Shown here one piece after another: positions 1-11,816 of a DNA stretch of 64,000 nucleotides. Numbering within the stretch: position 1 is the first letter of the stretch; each line of letters begins with the position of its first letter. The position numbers and the translations under genes are program-made. This DNA comes from Moniliella sp. 'wahieum'. Lineage: Eukaryota; Basidiomycota; Moniliellomycetes; Moniliellales; Moniliellaceae. The stretch lies in contig RSEE01000017.1 in assembly GCA_003971905.1 (NCBI GenBank), positions 496,001 through 560,000 on the forward strand, read 5' to 3'. Under the pieces are notes generated by a model. That model was not told the DNA's origin. It did no database searches and worked only from the letters and a program-made list of their open reading frames with translations.

Positions 1-3000
1 ACTCGGTGCGCTACTCGTTTACTGCGCCCCGCGTGTTCACCGCCCTGAACGCTATCAACATTATGGTCCAACCACTTGCTGAGATCGGGCAACAGATCGG
101 GTCACTAGTGGAGGCCTTGGCTAGCATCAAGCGGCTGGAGGAGTACCTCTTGTCGGATGAAAAGGTTGATGACGGCAATGATCTCCCATCCTCGAGTCTG
201 GACAAGGATGGCAAGTTGGAGATTGAAAGGAATGACTCGAGCTTGTGGGACCAATCGGGATCAGAAGCCATCCCCTTGGAGGAACTACCCAAAACCCCTA
301 ATATGGCTCCGAGTCTGACCTTGCCAACAACAGACGTGAAGGCCTCCCTATCACCTCTGGCCTCGCTCCATGTGTCGGATTCCCCTAACGAGCCGCGCTT
401 GGTGAACGCAAGCATTGGTTGGAAGGAAGAGACGGTCCTGTCTGATGTCTCCCTCGCCCTCGTCCCAGGGTTGACGATGGTCGTCGGTCGCCTCTCAGCT
501 GGCAAGTCGACACTCCTCAACGCCTTCTTGGGCGAGACGCGCATCCTGAGTGGCCATACCGAGCATCTACCTCGGCCAATCTCAGGGACGGAGCTGGTGG
601 GGTATGCACCACAAGACTACTGGACGCAAGAGACCATGACCATCCGTGCTAACATCGTATTCTACAACCCACTCGGGTACGATCCAGTGTGGTATGACCA
701 AGTTGTCGAGGCATGTGCCCTCAAACCCGACCTGGCCAAGTTTGAACTTGGAGACCAGCGTTTGGCCAAGAGTCTGAGTGGAGGGCAGAAGCAACGCATC
801 AACCTGGCCCGCGCGGTGTATGCCCGGCAAGCATTCATGTTTATCCTTGACGATCCGCTCAGTGCCGTCGATGCAAAGACTGAGGCGCACATTTGGACGC
901 ATTTGTTTGGCCCGAGCGGACTGCTCCAGGGCCGTCGTGTACTCCTCGCCTCCAACGCTGTCTTCCGTCTCAAAGATGCTGACCGTGTCGTTCATATTCT
1001 GCCGGGAGGGAAGGCCCTGCTACGCACCCCCAAAGAAGCATCTGCTGCTCTCGCTCACGACCTGGCACAGCAAGACGCAGCGGACACAGACACTCCTGCC
1101 GCCTTGACCGCTGGCACCGCTCCCGGAATTGTCCTGACTGTGGCAGAGGGACGCCGCAAACAGCTGCTCGAGGACGACATGCAAATTGGTCTTGGAGGGG
1201 AAGCGCAAGGTAAGGTCCAGATGGATCGTCTTGATATTCTCGAGGACATTGAAATGGACCAAGAGATGGTGGATGAAGACGAAGACCAAAACAAGATGGA
1301 TGAGGTATTTGAGAACCGGGTCGGCTTCTCGTCTTATTGGTTCTGGGTCACGGCAGCTGGGCCTTGGCGAGTAGCCGTTATGGTGGTCCTTCTCATTTTC
1401 ACTGCCATGTCGAACCTTGCCTACCAAATCTACATCCAGCACTGGACGGATCGGCGGGACGCGCTTGCACCTGGCACATATGGACCTATGATGGGTGGTT
1501 ACTTGGCTCTGTGGGCAAGCCTTTTCATCTTGTCGGCGATGTGCATCCAGTTTACTTTTGTCCATACCACGATCCCGGCCGGCTGGACCATCCATGAGCG
1601 CATCCTCCGCGCCGTTCTGGCTGCGCCCATGTCTTTTTTTAACGCCCGCTCTTCGGGACAAGTGGTTGCTCGACACTCGGGTGATCTCTTTATGGTTGAC
1701 ATGGAGTGGATTATGGCCCTGTTTGGATTCCTTCTTCTTGCCATCAGCCTGTTGGGAAGCTGCATCCTCATGATTGTCACAGCACCCTATACGGCTATCA
1801 CCTTTGTTGCAGCAGTGGCGATCGCGACCTTGATTCGTTGGATGTATCTTCCGAATTCGCGGCAAATGCGGCGTTTGGAGATGGCTTCTCGCTCCCCTCT
1901 TTACACCCTCTTTGGCGACTGCACCTCGGGATTGGCGGTGATTCGAGCTTTTGGGGCGGTGGAACCATTGCGAGATGATGAACACCAAGTACGCTACCAA
2001 CCTACAAAAGGCGACTTACTCCCTGTTCTCTGCCCAACAGTGGCTCCAAACCTGGCTTCAAATCGCAGCGATGCTCATGAATGTCACCCTCGTCCTCGTT
2101 GTCATTGGGCGGCGGCACTCTCACAGCGTCAACATGCTTGGTGTGGCACTTACTCAGACCGTTTCACTTTCCGGAGAAATCACCTGGGCAGTGACCAGTC
2201 TGATGGAGGTGGAGATTGTTGCCATCGTTTTTGAACGGCTCCAAGAGTTTGCCCAAACCGCATCCGAGTTCACCGTCGCTGCCGCTGCTGCGCGTCAGGC
2301 CGGGGTCAAACCCGTGGAGGAGGACCCTGCCAGCAATGGCGCCTCGTCCAAGGCTGATGTGGTTGAGAGCTCCGTGCACCGCGCGGGCGCCGAAATCGCT
2401 TTTTCGCACGTTGGTCTTGCGTATGATGACGGCCGTGAGGTGTTGCATGACGTTACCTTCACGGTACCCGCCGGGGTGCGTCTGGGCCTCTGTGGCCGCA
2501 GTGGGTCGGGCAAGAGCACGCTGCTGGCTGGTCTTTTGCGGATGCAGGAGATTTCGGCGGGCAGCATCTCCATCGACGGCGTTGATGTTCGTTCCATGTC
2601 CCTCGAGGAGCTGCGGCACATGATGACGGTAGTGGTGCAGGAGCCCTTCTTGGTGGACGGCCTGACGGTGCGGGACAACTTGTTGCTGGGTGGTGCCGAT
2701 CTCAATCCTGACCATGACAATGACGCGAAAGAGGCGAGCGGAGACGAGGCCATGTGGGCTCTGCTCAAGGAGACGGGACTGGAGGAGAAGGTGTCCAAGC
2801 TGGAAAATAAGTTGGCGACGCCTATGGAGGAGGCTGGCTTTAGCCGGGGCCAGTCCCAGATCCTGGCTGTCACGCGCGCTCTTCTGGGGGACAAGCCGAT
2901 TGTCGTACTCGACGAGGTGACGTCGAGTTTGGACCGCGAGAGTGACATGCAAATCCAGCGTTTGCTTCACGCGCATGCCAACAGTGGCAAACAGCGTGTT

Positions 3001-3175
3001 TACCATTGCTCACCGCATCGAGGACATTGTCGACTACGACGTGGTGCTCGTCCTCGACGAAGGGAAGGTGATGGAGTTTGGCCCACCTGCGCAACTTCTT
3101 GCCCGTCGGGATGGCATGTTCCGCACCTTGGCATCGCTGCAGGGTATCAATGTGGGCCGTCTGGATTCCCCATGA
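1..3175 (+). CDS. ABC transporter, subfamily C (MRP/YCF1-like), 3' part
   Basis: This is the C-terminal half or more of a full-size ABCC exporter; the gene starts before base 1. In order it shows the end of the first membrane domain, NBD1 with a Walker A (GRLSAGKST, about 486-512), a clean LSGGQ signature (about 774-790) and Walker B (ILDDPLSAVD, about 843-872), a charged acidic linker, the second membrane domain (about 1330-2200), and NBD2 with Walker A (GRSGSGKST, 2494-2520), a degenerate signature (FSRGQ, about 2839) and Walker B (VVLDEVTSSLD). ABCC proteins export glutathione and other organic-anion conjugates or metals, often into the vacuole; the substrate here is not readable. The frame steps by one base near 1975-1990 and again near 2990-3005. 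Both breaks fall inside well-conserved sequence that continues correctly in the next frame, so I treat them as sequence errors; a decayed gene is the alternative. Confidence 0.9.
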
Positions 3176-3889
3176 CTTCCACTCTCCTAAATCCCCAAAC
3201 CATCGGGTTGGTTGGTTGATGGGGTTATGTCGGTTACGGGTTACAACAGTACGGTTATTTAGTTTCTTCTCACTTTTGTCACTGCTCATCAGCGCGCGCT
3301 TAACATAATTTTTCTACCATCATGTCCTGGGGCCTTTTGCTATGCTATGTCTTATTCTCCGCTCAATTCTCTCTGTTGTAGACTATTGCTCTTGACCAGG
3401 AAAGAAAGGAGAAGAAGGGAGAGTAGGGTCATGACCAAAACATGGAGAGAGCCCTTACCGACTGACACGTTCGAAGACATGTTGTCACAGAGCTCCGAGG
3501 TGGTACGTTGCGCACATGGAGATTACCCATGGCAGTCCTCACCTTCATAGTAGGTTATGCACGTTCACATCTAAGCTCCTCGAGTGATGATGCATCAATG
3601 AAGAGACACTAAAAGGCCACCGGGCCCACGGCCCGGTCAGCTGGTGAAGAGATATATATGCATGCCATCGACTATCGCAGATTTTCGTAATGTGTGGCAG
3701 CTACTCCGAACCAGTCGGAGAGGATGAATTGATGAATCCACGGAAAGACCCAGAAGACATATATAGGGAAGGGGGAGAGAAAGCTGAGCCCAACCAGTGG
3801 GTCTGCCATCAAAAAAGGGGGCACGCAACAACAAAAAGACGACCTTGACCAACGGGTGCACAGGGGGGAGGTGGGGATTGAGCCCGCTT
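3176..3889. other. Gene-free stretch between convergent genes
   Basis: This lies between the 3' ends of the ABC transporter and the PL14 gene. It holds AT-richer sequence around 3240-3370 that probably carries 3' untranslated regions. I see no conserved coding potential; open frames here and antisense to the lyase tail are low-complexity shadows. Confidence 0.6.
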
Positions 3890-5680
3890 TTAGATCCACA
3901 TCCCATTGCGAGCATGCATGGACTGCCGAGACCGGTGGTGGTGCATACGCTTTCCGAATGGGTAATCGAGGTGGCCTTGGGTGCGGGCTTGAACTGCTGC
4001 ATCACGTTCGGCACGAGTAGAGCGCCGGCGCTGTGACCCAGAACCCGACCCCGAACCCGAACCCGACCCCGACTCCGATCCTGAGTCCGATCCAGAGTCC
4101 GATCCTGAGCCCGATCCTGAACCCGAGCTGGACTCGGAGCCAGAGTCTTCTGAGCAAGATCCTGAGTCAGAACCGGTGTCAGAACCAGCACTTTCCGATG
4201 ATCCCGTGTCCGAGCCAGAGGAGTCGTCCGAGCATCCCGATCCTGAATTGGGGCCCGAACCAGAACCAGAAGAGGGAGCCTGTCCATTCTGGGATGAAGG
4301 CTTGGGGACGGCGGATGAAGCCGATGCACTGGCAACGCCGTACTGGCTGTGGTGGCCGGCCGAGGAAGCATGAGAAGCATGGGAAGCATGAGAGGACGCA
4401 GAAGAAGGCGCCGTGGAAGAGGCCGATCCAGATGAAGTGCCATTCGAGCTAATGGAACTCGATCCCGAGCCGGCAAACAAGGCGACGTTTTTGTAGTAGG
4501 TCTGCACCGCATTGGGGGTGGCCCATTCCGAACCCGACCCACCAAAGAAGGTGGTGAACATAATCTTGTCAACCCAGTTGCCAGACGAAGAGCCGCGACG
4601 GCCCAGACCGTTGGACCTCCGAAGGGAACGGCGCGAGTTAGACGATCCACTTCCCGAGCTGGATCCTGAGCTCGAGTCACTGGAGCCACCACTGGAGCCA
4701 CGGAAGGCAATGTTGTTCAAATGGATATTTGGGGTGGAGGCGCCATTCCAAAACAGTTGGACCATACCGTCGGCCTTTCCATCGGAGTTGAGCTTGACAT
4801 GCAAAGCCAAATCGTTCCACTTGCCCTTTTGGAAGGTAAAGGCCCCACGACCAATGGAGGTGCCATAATCGGAGTCGCAGATTAGCTTGGATCCCTGCGA
4901 TGTGGTTGAGTCCGCTGGGCAGAGCTTGTAGTTGGTACCTTGGAGGGAGGTGGGAATGTAGGCGTAAATCTCAGCTTCGCCATTGGTGCGCCACATGATA
5001 CGAGTAGACCAGCAGGAAGTTCCGACACCACCTTCTGACCCCCCCTCACAACCAGACGTATCAGCACTGAGGGTGCCTCCGCTTCCGCTAGCGACTGAGG
5101 AGTAAAGACCCGGGAGCTTTCCACCCTTTACGAAGTCGAAATCGTTTGGGAAGAAGACTGAATAGGCTAGCACCAGCTCCTGGCGCGAAGCGGAGTTGCC
5201 ACCCGAAGAGGAATGGGTGGCAGAGACGAATGGGTTGGAGGCCGAGCGAGAGTTTCCCGAACCCAAAAAGGGCTGAGAATAAAACGAAGTGCCACCGGAG
5301 GGAGTGGTATGCAAACCGTACGATTTCGCCCCATACTTGACCGACAGCACTTGACCCGAGCCCGCCGGGTCGTTGGTTAGGATCACATTGTCCGGGTTGG
5401 AGGAGATTTTGTTGTTGTACAGGTTGATGTGGCTGGCCAGCCAGCTTTCCGCAGGTTGATCGCCGCGCTTGGACGAATTGCCCCCGCCCCCACCAGAACT
5501 GCCGATGCCCCAAGACCAGCCTTGGGCATTCACACCGTTCCCGATGGCTCCGGCGGGGCCTCCGCCCACGGCAGAGGAGAGCGAGACAGACGTGGCAGTG
5601 AATCCAGTGTCGCTTTTTCCGGCGAGGACATTCACGGCGCCAACCAGGGCGGCGGTAGATGCAGTGAGAATCGTGCGCAT
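3890..5680 (-). CDS. Secreted polysaccharide lyase family 14 protein with Ser/Asp-rich tail
   Basis: The product is about 596 aa. I chose the ATG at 5680 because it begins a typical signal peptide (MRTILTASTAALVGAVNVLA); the frame is open 56 codons further upstream, but that part is not secretory. The middle matches PL14 lyases: KLPGLY near 5105-5125, STRIMWRTNGEAEIYAYIP, DSDYGTSIGRGAF and a WNDLALHVKLN segment. PL14 enzymes cleave glucuronans or alginate-like uronic acid polymers, so the enzyme is expected outside the cell or in the wall. The C-terminal 170 residues are Ser/Gly/Asp/Glu repeats ending in a basic His/Arg patch without a clear GPI signal. A TATATAAG lies upstream on the coding strand. 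Unlike its neighbours this gene shows no frame break over its full length. Confidence 0.85.
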   Translation of the reverse strand: MRTILTASTAALVGAVNVLAGKSDTGFTATSVSLSSAVGGGPAGAIGNGVNAQGWSWGIGSSGGGGGNSSKRGDQPAESWLASHINLYNNKISSNPDNVILTNDPAGSGQVLSVKYGAKSYGLHTTPSGGTSFYSQPFLGSGNSRSASNPFVSATHSSSGGNSASRQELVLAYSVFFPNDFDFVKGGKLPGLYSSVASGSGGTLSADTSGCEGGSEGGVGTSCWSTRIMWRTNGEAEIYAYIPTSLQGTNYKLCPADSTTSQGSKLICDSDYGTSIGRGAFTFQKGKWNDLALHVKLNSDGKADGMVQLFWNGASTPNIHLNNIAFRGSSGGSSDSSSGSSSGSGSSNSRRSLRRSNGLGRRGSSSGNWVDKIMFTTFFGGSGSEWATPNAVQTYYKNVALFAGSGSSSISSNGTSSGSASSTAPSSASSHASHASHASSAGHHSQYGVASASASSAVPKPSSQNGQAPSSGSGSGPNSGSGCSDDSSGSDTGSSESAGSDTGSDSGSCSEDSGSESSSGSGSGSGSDSGSDSGSESGSGSGSGSGSGSQRRRSTRAERDAAVQARTQGHLDYPFGKRMHHHRSRQSMHARNGMWI

Positions 5681-5856
5681 AGTGAAAGGGATGCGAAGGT
5701 GTGTGGGTGGTGAAGAGAGAATGAGGAGGGGAACAGGGGAGAGTGAAGGGGACCAAGCAAACCGACCAGCGGCAGGTGGGGTGGGATGGGAGAGAGTGAA
5801 GACGGTGGTGACGAGAGAGCTAGAAGGGGAGAAGTCTTTGGGGCGCACGAAAGAGT

Positions 5857-5864
5857 CTTATATA
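5857..5864 (-). promoter_or_regulatory. TATA box candidate for the PL14 gene
   Basis: TATATAAG on the minus strand sits about 177 bases before the chosen ATG at 5680. The position is plausible for a core promoter with a leader of 100-150 bases. No experimental support. Confidence 0.4.
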
Positions 5865-6513
5865 CCTACGCCGTTCTCCCCTGGACTTGAAAAGGGAAGG
5901 TCGCTCTGCCGTTTATGGACAACAGACACGTTCTCGCGCTAGTCCCCGGATGGGCCGGGAGACTGACGAGCTGCGCCGGGCGAGATTGGCGCTCCCGACC
6001 TCTCCACCGTGGTTGTGCCCGCGCGGGGGCAGTGTGTGGCGCCAGGGCCAGGGTCCTCACATTTTGGGGAACAGGCGCACTGACGACCAGGTGGGGGGCC
6101 TAGGCACGGGGCCTCTCACAGCGAGCATCCGAGCCACTGGGATCGCCGGAACTGCCCTAGTGCCCTTCCACTGGCAGCCATCAGCGCATCTCCAAGCCTC
6201 GCCACCCTGTATTGGCGCTATTTGCCTCCGATGACTATCGATAACTATAGTACGTGCAGCCACCCTGGTTGTGGAAGTCTGGTATCGTTGCCCCACGAAG
6301 ACGAATATACACAAGATGGGCAATCGATGGAGTCACTCAATCCAAACCCGCATAGTCTGCCCGCTCCCCACAGCGCTCCTGGTGCCAGCGGGCAAGACAA
6401 AAACGAGGAGAATGGGCATTGGCATGTTGGAGCAGCTAAAGGGTCCCAGCATGGCCAAACTTATTGCGACTGTGCATTGCCCATTCGGCTCCGATGCCAG
6501 GATCCTGCCGCCA
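5865..6513. other. Intergenic stretch between two minus-strand genes
   Basis: This holds the upstream region of the PL14 gene and the downstream region of the Hos3-like gene. No conserved coding signal or RNA gene is recognised. Confidence 0.5.
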
Positions 6514-8945
6514 TCACACAGGCTCAAGTCTCAGGAAGAGGTGCTGCTGCAAAGTCATGCTTCCCAGCTGGTGCGCCAGCGCCGCCTCGTCCGCATCAAC
6601 TTGGTCCTCTGTATCCCCAGGCAAGGATGAAGGAGACGCAGTAGCCTTGGCCTTGGAGCGATCTCGCAGCACCCGGGTGGAAGGTGCAACCACAGTGCGA
6701 GAGTGGGAAGGACCAACTGTGCCGGGCTCTGCAACGGGGACTTGCCCGGGCAGAGAAATGGTCCAAGAGCGGAAGGTGGACAGAACCGAATCTAGCCAAA
6801 TTTGCTCCTTCTCCGCAGACTCGGTAATCAGACGTGGGATGGGTTTCTTGTTCCGTGATGATTGTTTCGTCCGGTCGACAACAACCATACCCCTTGATTG
6901 TGCGCTCAAACTGGTAAGGTGATGCACGTCCCACCATGATTGGAGTTCCTGGTTCAAGAGGGATGCTGGGGAAGGGGCAGCGAGGCCGACTGTATGGGCA
7001 AACGCTCCACTTGTGATAGCCCGATCAGCATACCCCCCCTCCATAAAGCTTACCAACTTGCCCTCGGCCACCTCATCCGCGAGCGCGGCAGCGTCCGACG
7101 CAAATTGATGATAGAATCCTGTCGGGACTGACTTTCCGTGCCGCTGCATCCCCGGATACTCGTGCTCGCATGCATCAAACCCGCAAGAGATGAGGACCAA
7201 TGAATGTTTCGGATCTGCGCCCTCAGCTTGGAAGAAGTGACGGGCCTTGGTAAAGAGCTGACTGTAGCGTGTTTGGTAGTGCTCGTAAAACTCCTCTGGA
7301 GAACCATATGGCGCGAGATGCACTGTTTCCTCCGAACGTCAGTCTTCTACCCCTACTCCTCTTCTCGCCCACCCAGTGACCAAACAAAAGGTGACATACC
7401 GTTCCAGATCCACTGTCCGTGGGCACCTTCAAGGCACGTGCTAGCCGCCATGACCATCTCAGCATCCCCCTGTTCGCATGGGTAGCTCTCAATGTCGTGT
7501 ACACTGCCATAGGAGATTTTGAGCCCGCGCGGGGGGATTGCGGCCGGTGGGGCAGGGGCGGGAGGGACAGTTCCCTTGCGGTGGCGAGAGGCTTGCTTAC
7601 GGGCCTGCTCGGCCTGTTGAATCAGAGACTCCCTTTTCAAGTCCTGCTGGACCGTGTCGGAGTTGATGCGCCAGGCCAGAGCCTGGGTACCATCTGGTGG
7701 AGGGATGAGCGATGCTCCTCAACAACAAGAGATAGAAGACGTACTGCCATGGTGAAGGTCAATATCAAGGATCGCCACGCGATCAATTCCGTGCTCGAGA
7801 TAAGCGTGAGTGGCAGCCACAACGGCATTGTTCACCCAACAAAACCCTGAGGTGCGTTCCCTGCACAGTGGTGTCCGGGAGGCCGGACGAGGACGAGAGC
7901 ACGCGGTGCCGGTGGTGGAACAGGATCCGCCGTACCTACTGAGACCAACGACGAAGTTACTTGCGCGTTGGCTCGGTGGGCTACGACTCGATCCACCCCG
8001 GACATGCATGCCCCCAAAGACGAGCGGATGGCTTCTCCGGATCCTCCCACATCCTTACGGATTGCGTCACTTAATCCTTCAGGGTCATCGATACTGGGAC
8101 CGCACAAATACAGATCGCCTTGGTGCATCGAGTCAGGGATTTCGCTGGGGGATAAATTCTTCGTCCGAATCTGAATCAGATGTCAAAAGGGTAGTGGATA
8201 CATCGGAGCGGGTAAAAGAGGTGGATCCCTCAGTCGTATCACCCTGTGAAGGGGCTTCACTCTTAGGTCCCAAGGCGGGCGACCTAGTAATGGGGATCGG
8301 TGCAGCAGGCGCTGCACGACAAAGCTTCTGGAGGTAAGAAGCGTATTCTCCTTCCCCTTGGAGGGAAGAAGAATACGGGCACCAGGGCCTCGGGAATAGG
8401 GTGTGTCGAGGTAAGAAATTAACTCGTTCTCATTTGCGTGAACGAGTGCCACGGCAGGATCCGCGGGGTCGAGGGACACTTGGCGCGTACTTTGAAGTAA
8501 AGGAATGCGTCGAGCTGGGGCAGCGAGGCGGCTCCCTGCCTGTTCATTTTCTGTGCTGTGCAACCAATTTTCATCCTGTTCTTCTTTGGTGGTAGCCAGA
8601 GGCACACCCGTTTCTTCGACCGCGTGGGGGGTCAGACGCGCAGTAGCTGCACAAACGCCTAGCAGGGCCGCACGGATGCGTTCGGGCCGTTCGACGATGG
8701 TGCTTAGGTCATGGCCGCGGACGAAGCGGTGTTGGACGGAGGCAGGGGCTACAACCACTTCTACGCCCACAGGCGGGGGCGTGGAGGGGGACACGGCAGC
8801 CTGGCTGAGGTGGGCAGGTTGACTGACGGAATCGACAGAGTCCTCGGGGTGGCGAAAGCGGCGATGAACCTAGCTGGGGTGAACCCGATCGAAGCTCGTT
8901 CTCAGGCGTCGCATGTGGACGCTGGATCTTGATCTTGAACACCAT
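6514..8945 (-). CDS. HOS3: Class II histone deacetylase, Hos3-like
   Basis: This is a zinc-dependent deacetylase removing acetyl groups from histone lysines. Visible signatures are the N-terminal SIVERPERIRAALLG, RPPGHHCAG (about 7863-7890), FCWVNNAVVAATHAYLEHG, the zinc-site segment DIDLHHGNGTQ, GLKISYGSVHDIESYP, HGQWIWNVHL, SCGFDA (about 7175-7190) and FMEGGY (about 7035). The YGSVHDI and HGQWIWN blocks point to Hos3 rather than Hda1. Introns are 7744-7694 (51 bp, GTACGT) and 7399-7323 (77 bp, GTATGT); both restore the expected residues. The frame slips at 7841-7844 (run of four), 8147-8151 (run of five) and near 8363-8365, each inside conserved text. The ATG at 8945 is the best start, but a further slip lies between it and the deacetylase frame. 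Confidence 0.88.
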
Positions 8946-10063
8946 GCCAACTCCAAGAGCGGGGAGGCTGGGGGCAGTGGGCGGGTTAAAGGGGAAACAG
9001 ACAGATGGGTGGTGGTGGTATCTGTATTTGTGTCTGACTTGCCCCGTCCCCAACACGACCTCATCCATTCTGATCAACCTCATCGACCTGATCGGTGATT
9101 ATCGCGAAACACAAACACGAAGCCAACGCAACCGAGGGCACGTGACGGGGTGCGTAATTGTCGCCCCCATACTCTCGCCTATTGAAGCTGGCTATAGCCT
9201 GCTTTCAACTCCAGTTCTTGGCCAACTCTGTGCGTTCAGCCCACCCAGCGGTTTTGGCTACTTTAGCCTCTTTGGTCAACTGGGTAAACCTAATCAACTT
9301 AGCGCCACCATGCCGACCCAGTGCTTCTGTCCAGCCAAAAAAGCGCGTTTTATTGGAACCGTCATGTCTCCACAGCCGGTTGTTGTAGGAGACGCATGGT
9401 GCGCAGTTAGTTGTGCCCAGTCCGATGCTGTGGTGCGCTTGTATTATAGCCCCCCTTGCCTTTGGACTCCCCAAATGATAAGAACAAATCGGTTAGTGCC
9501 CTTTTACTCCCCTCCCAGTGCCCAACCCTAGGGTATTGAGAATATCAACTCCGGCAGCACCTGTCTCTATACCCATCTGCACTGACGAACACCAGTCCCT
9601 CTTCCGATCGATCCCAGATCAACGTTCAACACTCAAGGGCAGAGAGTTGATCAACTCCAGTTGCCGAAACCGATTACGGACGTTTTCTAGCAACTCGAGT
9701 TTTGGAAAGATTCTGGTGACTGAACCACCCTCGTAGGTGTGGTGAGTGCTCCATCGCGGTATACTCTATACTCCGTCTATGTCCCTGCTACACACATTGA
9801 GGAATGTTACCCTCCATGCCAAATGAGCTCAGCACAATGCGAGAGAAAAAAGGAGGGTAGAAACTCAACCCGACGAAGTTGAGAAACAGGACTGGGCTCG
9901 GGAGAGCAATGCGGAAATGATGTATCGGGTCCGGGTCTGAGAGGGGGAAAGAGACCAGCCGCGTCCGAAGGCTTTGTTTAAGGGGGGGTGAGACGGGTAG
10001 CAACTTACGATCCTTCACTCTGCTTTTTTGCCCGTCCCTGCAACAATTCTTTGACATAGTCCG
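8946..10063. other. Gene-free stretch upstream of the Hos3-like gene
   Basis: About 1.1 kb between the Hos3-like start and the YHM2 stop. Open frames exist on both strands but none carries a recognisable domain, and no RNA gene was found. Confidence 0.5.
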
Positions 10064-10970
10064 CTAAGTGACCATGCAAATCTGAGACAAGGAAAAGATT
10101 AGACCTTGTTGTCGTCTCGAAAGTAGAATCACACGTACGGTTGCCAAATGCCCAGGCAGATACGAGGGGTTACACCCCTGTACAAGCCTAGGAGTCCATT
10201 GTTGCTATAAATGTACTTGGCCGTGCTGGCGATGGTCATCTTAACCGGGCGGTTGGCATCCTTCGCCATGGACTGCATCTCGACGCGAATGACTTCGATG
10301 GGTTGGTTCCACGTCGCCAGGGCGCCACCGAGGGATGAGCAGACAATCCGCTCCGCCGCGGACAACTTCTCCGACTCAGACTTGCCGCTGATGCTACGCA
10401 CGGGGGCCTCAGCGAGACGTGCAAAGCCCATGCGGCTTCCCCAGTTGGTCATCTGACGAAAAGCAACCGCATTTACCCCTTTGTTGATGCCCCTGATACC
10501 TTCACGGCGATAAATGTCACCAAAGAGAGCCCAGGTGGAGGCAGCAGGTGCCCCTGTGGCCGCTTTCTTTGCCTCGTAATCTCAGCTGTCTTCATGGTGG
10601 TGCAGAATCCCATAGTGGCATACGCCTGTGCCACTCCTCCGCCCATACCGCCTAGAAGCCCGGCCCAAGCAGGGGCCAAGCCGGCCGATCGGGCGGCCGA
10701 ATCAATGCCAGACGAGGTCCAAATGAGCACCGCCCCTTTTGTCGATGCCTCGATCCAGGCCCAAGGGATGAGGCCTTGATAGAATCCAAACACGCCACCG
10801 CGCGACCAAACCGTTTTGAGTGCTTGCGCCATTGACTGGGACCGGTTCGAGGCCATCTGGGTCTTGATGACCTCGAACGGCTGGCCCAAAGTGGTAACCT
10901 CAAACATGTTCATGGCCGCGCCAACAGCGACATTGGACCAGGAGAAGCCTTTTTGCGGGGGAGGCGCCAT
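10064..10970 (-). CDS. YHM2: Mitochondrial citrate/2-oxoglutarate carrier, Yhm2-type
   Basis: This is a member of the mitochondrial carrier family in the inner membrane. Two carrier signatures of the P-x-D/E-x-x-K/R type are visible, [10 protein letters not shown] and [10 protein letters not shown], together with [18 protein letters not shown] and [10 protein letters not shown], which are characteristic of the Yhm2 branch that exchanges citrate for 2-oxoglutarate. The start is [11 protein letters not shown] at 10970. An intron lies at 10138-10082 (57 bp, donor GTACGT), and the last exon (10081-10064) gives the short tail. The frame breaks once around 10561-10570 at an A-run (minus strand) and once just before the intron at a two-base run; on either side the carrier sequence continues in register. 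The third carrier repeat is complete, so the gene is probably functional. Confidence 0.88.
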
Positions 10971-11816
10971 GATGCGGAAGCGGGAGTGTGTGGTGGAAGT
11001 GATGGTGGTGGTAGAAGGTGAGAGTAGAATGCCCCCCACAAGAAGACGCGACGTCCGGATAGGCCCGGCCCGCCCGGCCCCCTTGCAGTGGCCGCCGACG
11101 CACGCTCTGCTGTGATGCCTGCCATGCATCCTGGTGGGCCCGTGCAGCTCGAGTGGAGCAAAGACTGGCGCTGTGGCTGCGCTCTGCTCCACACATCCAT
11201 CGCTCTGTGAATATGAATATGACGCGACGAGGCCACCCAGGGGCTTCGCATGCTTCGCTTACTAAGGCAATTGCTGGGCATACGGATACTGGCACTAGTA
11301 GTACAAAAGTACGATATAATCCCCCTGGTCACTCGAAGCATCCCTGGCCTGCTCCGTGCGCGAGGATTTCCATGCGTGCTCGGGGCCTAGCGTGGCTGAT
11401 CTGACGCAGTCAACGTTCAACATGTGTCTCCCTCTGGCATTACTTTCCTGCTCGAGAAGACTTGCCACGGCCATTACTAGGTCACCCCGGTCACTATAGT
11501 CACGCTGACTGTCTTGTGGTTGAAAGCTTTCTCTTAAGAGGGCTGCTAGCCGCATGACCGGGTGCGATCTACAAGCGGCTAGGCGCCTCCCTCAGATGAA
11601 GAAGTAAATCGGGTCGGGCCAGGGCGGATATAGCCCCAAAGGGTGGGCCAGTTGGCGCGTGTAGTGAAATTGGAAAGGGCAAAAGTCAGACAAGTCAAGA
11701 GCCTTTGGCGTGTCAATTCCGTTAATCTAATTCCGACAGGAAATGCGTGCAGGTCCACCCGAGGACATGTTCTCTCCACGTTCTCGCTCGACCATCTCCA
11801 CACGTGGCCCAGCACA
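10971..11816. other. Divergent intergenic region YHM2 / TMEM70-like
   Basis: About 850 bases between two divergently transcribed genes for mitochondrial proteins. It must contain both promoters; no specific operator could be recognised. Confidence 0.5.

Noticed and set aside
1-3175. ABC transporter as a genuine pseudogene
   Set aside because: The two breaks are single-base steps with perfect continuation, as in many other genes here, so sequence error is the simpler reading.
3637-4710. Long 357-codon minus-strand frame
   Set aside because: It is the other-frame reading of the repetitive Ser/Asp-rich tail of the PL14 gene and has no domain.
6514-8945. Programmed ribosomal frameshifting in the Hos3-like gene
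   Set aside because: The steps go in both directions, lie at different runs and occur in unrelated genes; no slippery heptamer with downstream structure is shared.
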